Below, in pieces: positions 62,769-64,000 of a DNA stretch of 64,000 nt (within the stretch, counting starts at the first letter, position 1; each line of letters begins with the position of its first letter). The position numbers and the translations under genes were made by a program. The notes beneath the pieces are model-generated. The model worked only from the letters and a program-made list of their open reading frames with translations. It did not search any database and had not been told where the DNA came from. This DNA comes from Caulobacteraceae bacterium PMMR1 (GTDB lineage Bacteria; Pseudomonadota; Alphaproteobacteria; Caulobacterales; Caulobacteraceae): positions 1,984,001-2,048,000 of the forward strand of contig JPOM01000001.1 in the NCBI GenBank assembly GCA_000733915.1. Reading direction: 5' to 3'.

Positions 62769-64000
62769 GTGAGCGACATCTCGATCGACAGCTCCACGCT
62801 CCTCAGCTGGTTCCAGTCCCGGTCAGGGGTCGGAAGCGGCCTCGGCGTGTCCGGCGCGACCGCGACGCCGACGCCCTCAAGCGCGCCCGTCGCCCCGTGG
62901 ACCCGGGGCTCCACCGCGCCCCAGGCCTCCGACCTGGTGAAGCGCGTACTGTCGGGCGCGAGCTTCGTCGACCCCGGCGCCGCCAAGCTGACCGTCCAGG
63001 GCAGGACCGCGACGGAGAGCGCCAACTACAAGGACCTGTTCGCCCTTTACCAGGGCCTGTCGGCCTTGAAGGGGCTGGCCGACCAGGCCGCGGCCGGAAC
63101 CGCGTCCAGCTTCACGGCCCAGAGCCTGGCCCACGCCTTCGCCCGCGGGCTGCAGCAGGTGCAGAGCTTCCTGGCCGCCAACCCGTTCAGGGGCTTCGAT
63201 GTCGAGCAGGGATCGGTGGCCAAGACCGTCTCCGCCGCGGCGACCACGCCTGCGGAGACCGACACCTACCAGACGGGCACGGTCTATCAGGGCGATCCGA
63301 ACGCGGCGGTTCCGGCCTTCGCCGGCAACCCCGCCTTTACGCTGACGGTGACGAACAGCAAGGGCGTGCAGACCCAGGTGGAGTTCGACCTCGCGGAGCT
63401 GAACGGCGCCCCCCCGACCATGGCCAATGTGGTCAACTACATGAACGCCAAGCTGAAGGACGCCGGTCTGGTCAGCCGGGTCTCGCTCGTGCGCACGGCC
63501 GGCCCGAGCGAGGTGCTCGGCACAGGCAAGAACGCCGTCGTCCTGCCGTCCAAGGGCGACCTTTTCGCCTTCAAGATCTCCAGCAGTCCCAACGAGAAGC
63601 TCGCCTTCTCCGCCCCGGACGCCCGACCGGCGCTCTATCTGACGCTAGGCTCAGGGGTGGCGAGCGGGACCAAGGCGGACCAGACGCAACAGCTCGTCAA
63701 GCTCGACAGCGCCGCCGCCGCCGGGGCGAAACCAACCGAGGTGACCGAGCTTGGCGCCGGCGTCAGGGCGGTCCGCGCCAGCGTCCGCGGACCCGACGGC
63801 GGGCTCTGGGTGCTGGCCGACGTGCAGGGGACCGCGCCGGACGGCCAGGCGGTCCAGGGCGCAGGCGACGTGGCGCTGCTGAAGTGCGACTCCACGGGCA
63901 AGCTGGTCGCCAGCCACGAGCTCGGCGCGGCGAACACGGCCTCGGGCTATGCCCTGGCGGTTTCGCCCGACGGCGCGTCGGTCGCGGTGGCCGGCCAGGT
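62769..64000 (+). CDS. large secreted-type or flagella-related protein, N-terminal part, unknown
   Basis: The frame is open from GTG 62769 to the window end, at least 410 residues. The N-terminus, SDISIDSSTLLSWFQSRSG, has no signal peptide; then a Ala/Gly/Thr/Pro linker, a helical ALYQGLSALKGLADQAAAG segment reminiscent of flagellin-like D1 sequence, and from about residue 310 a series resembling beta-propeller blades (GPDGGLWVLADV, SPDGASVAVAGQ). Caulobacter has a flagellin-gene regulator, FlaEY, with which this may be compared; that is a guess. GTTAAC lies at 62729-62734, 35 bases before the start. Confidence 0.7.
   Translation, partial: MSDISIDSSTLLSWFQSRSGVGSGLGVSGATATPTPSSAPVAPWTRGSTAPQASDLVKRVLSGASFVDPGAAKLTVQGRTATESANYKDLFALYQGLSALKGLADQAAAGTASSFTAQSLAHAFARGLQQVQSFLAANPFRGFDVEQGSVAKTVSAAATTPAETDTYQTGTVYQGDPNAAVPAFAGNPAFTLTVTNSKGVQTQVEFDLAELNGAPPTMANVVNYMNAKLKDAGLVSRVSLVRTAGPSEVLGTGKNAVVLPSKGDLFAFKISSSPNEKLAFSAPDARPALYLTLGSGVASGTKADQTQQLVKLDSAAAAGAKPTEVTELGAGVRAVRASVRGPDGGLWVLADVQGTAPDGQAVQGAGDVALLKCDSTGKLVASHELGAANTASGYALAVSPDGASVAVAGQ

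Noticed and set aside
1-64000. CRISPR array
   Set aside because: No regularly spaced repeats of 24-40 bases are visible; the only tandem array is the short 15-bp one at 37109-37168.

Overview
The window is about 70% GC and looks like a chromosome segment of a Caulobacteraceae bacterium, probably Phenylobacterium or a close relative. The signs are two flagellin genes next to flaG, flaF and flbT, a trpF-trpB-trpA-accD-folC operon, ftsE-ftsX followed by a DUF218 gene and plsC, an mmcB gene, an AccD without zinc cysteines, and GTTAAC (CtrA-like half-site) motifs in front of flagellar genes. The genus is inferred from these traits, not from any search.

Region 1 (1-8657) is accessory DNA that stops at a tRNA-Arg(ACG) gene. 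It holds the end of an IS66 element, two almost identical 1024-bp IS481-family elements in direct orientation (757-1780 and 4985-6008), and a cell-surface sugar segment between them: a broken GT4 glycosyltransferase, a GT2 glycosyltransferase and an RmlD-type reductase. After the second IS come a TacT-like GNAT gene with no antitoxin gene beside it, a small unknown gene, and a large serine recombinase whose last codons lie inside the tRNA gene. This looks like the integrase end of an island.

Region 2 (8.8-22.9 kb) has folA, a TetA-like MFS pump, a lipoprotein HtrA protease, a MarR regulator with a lysine-rich tail, an osmoprotectant ABC importer with fused permease and binding protein, an unusual Nramp-family transporter, an acyl-CoA dehydrogenase/amidase pair, a biotin-dependent acyl-CoA carboxylase subunit and a hemerythrin-like protein.

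Region 3 (22.9-38.3 kb) has the tryptophan/fatty-acid/folate operon (trpF, trpB, trpA, accD, folC), MarC, a GNAT, an MFS exporter, the ftsE-ftsX-DUF218-plsC operon diverging from a zinc-ribbon membrane protein and a phosphoribosyltransferase, then pirin, a PPK2 kinase and a membrane acyltransferase.

Region 4 (38.3-43.7 kb) is a flagellin cluster: a PseH/RimJ-like acetyltransferase, flagellin 1, flaG, flagellin 2 with a good sigma-54 promoter match, flaF, flbT, and a divergent very acidic protein of unknown role.

Region 5 (43.7-56.2 kb) has an M3 peptidase, mmcB, and a translationally coupled MdtABC-like RND operon (adaptor, two permeases, outer-membrane channel; read on the minus strand). 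Region 6 (56.5-64 kb) has an isoaspartyl peptidase, a quinone oxidoreductase, an SDR, proC, a YbjN protein, ubiK, a cyclophilin, coaD and the start of a large unknown protein that leaves the window.

Seven reading-frame breaks (GT4, a small gene at 12.4 kb with two, the M3 peptidase end, the second RND permease with two, the adaptor N-terminus) are each explained by one base, mostly a missing G or C in a short homopolymer. Sequencing error is as likely as gene decay.
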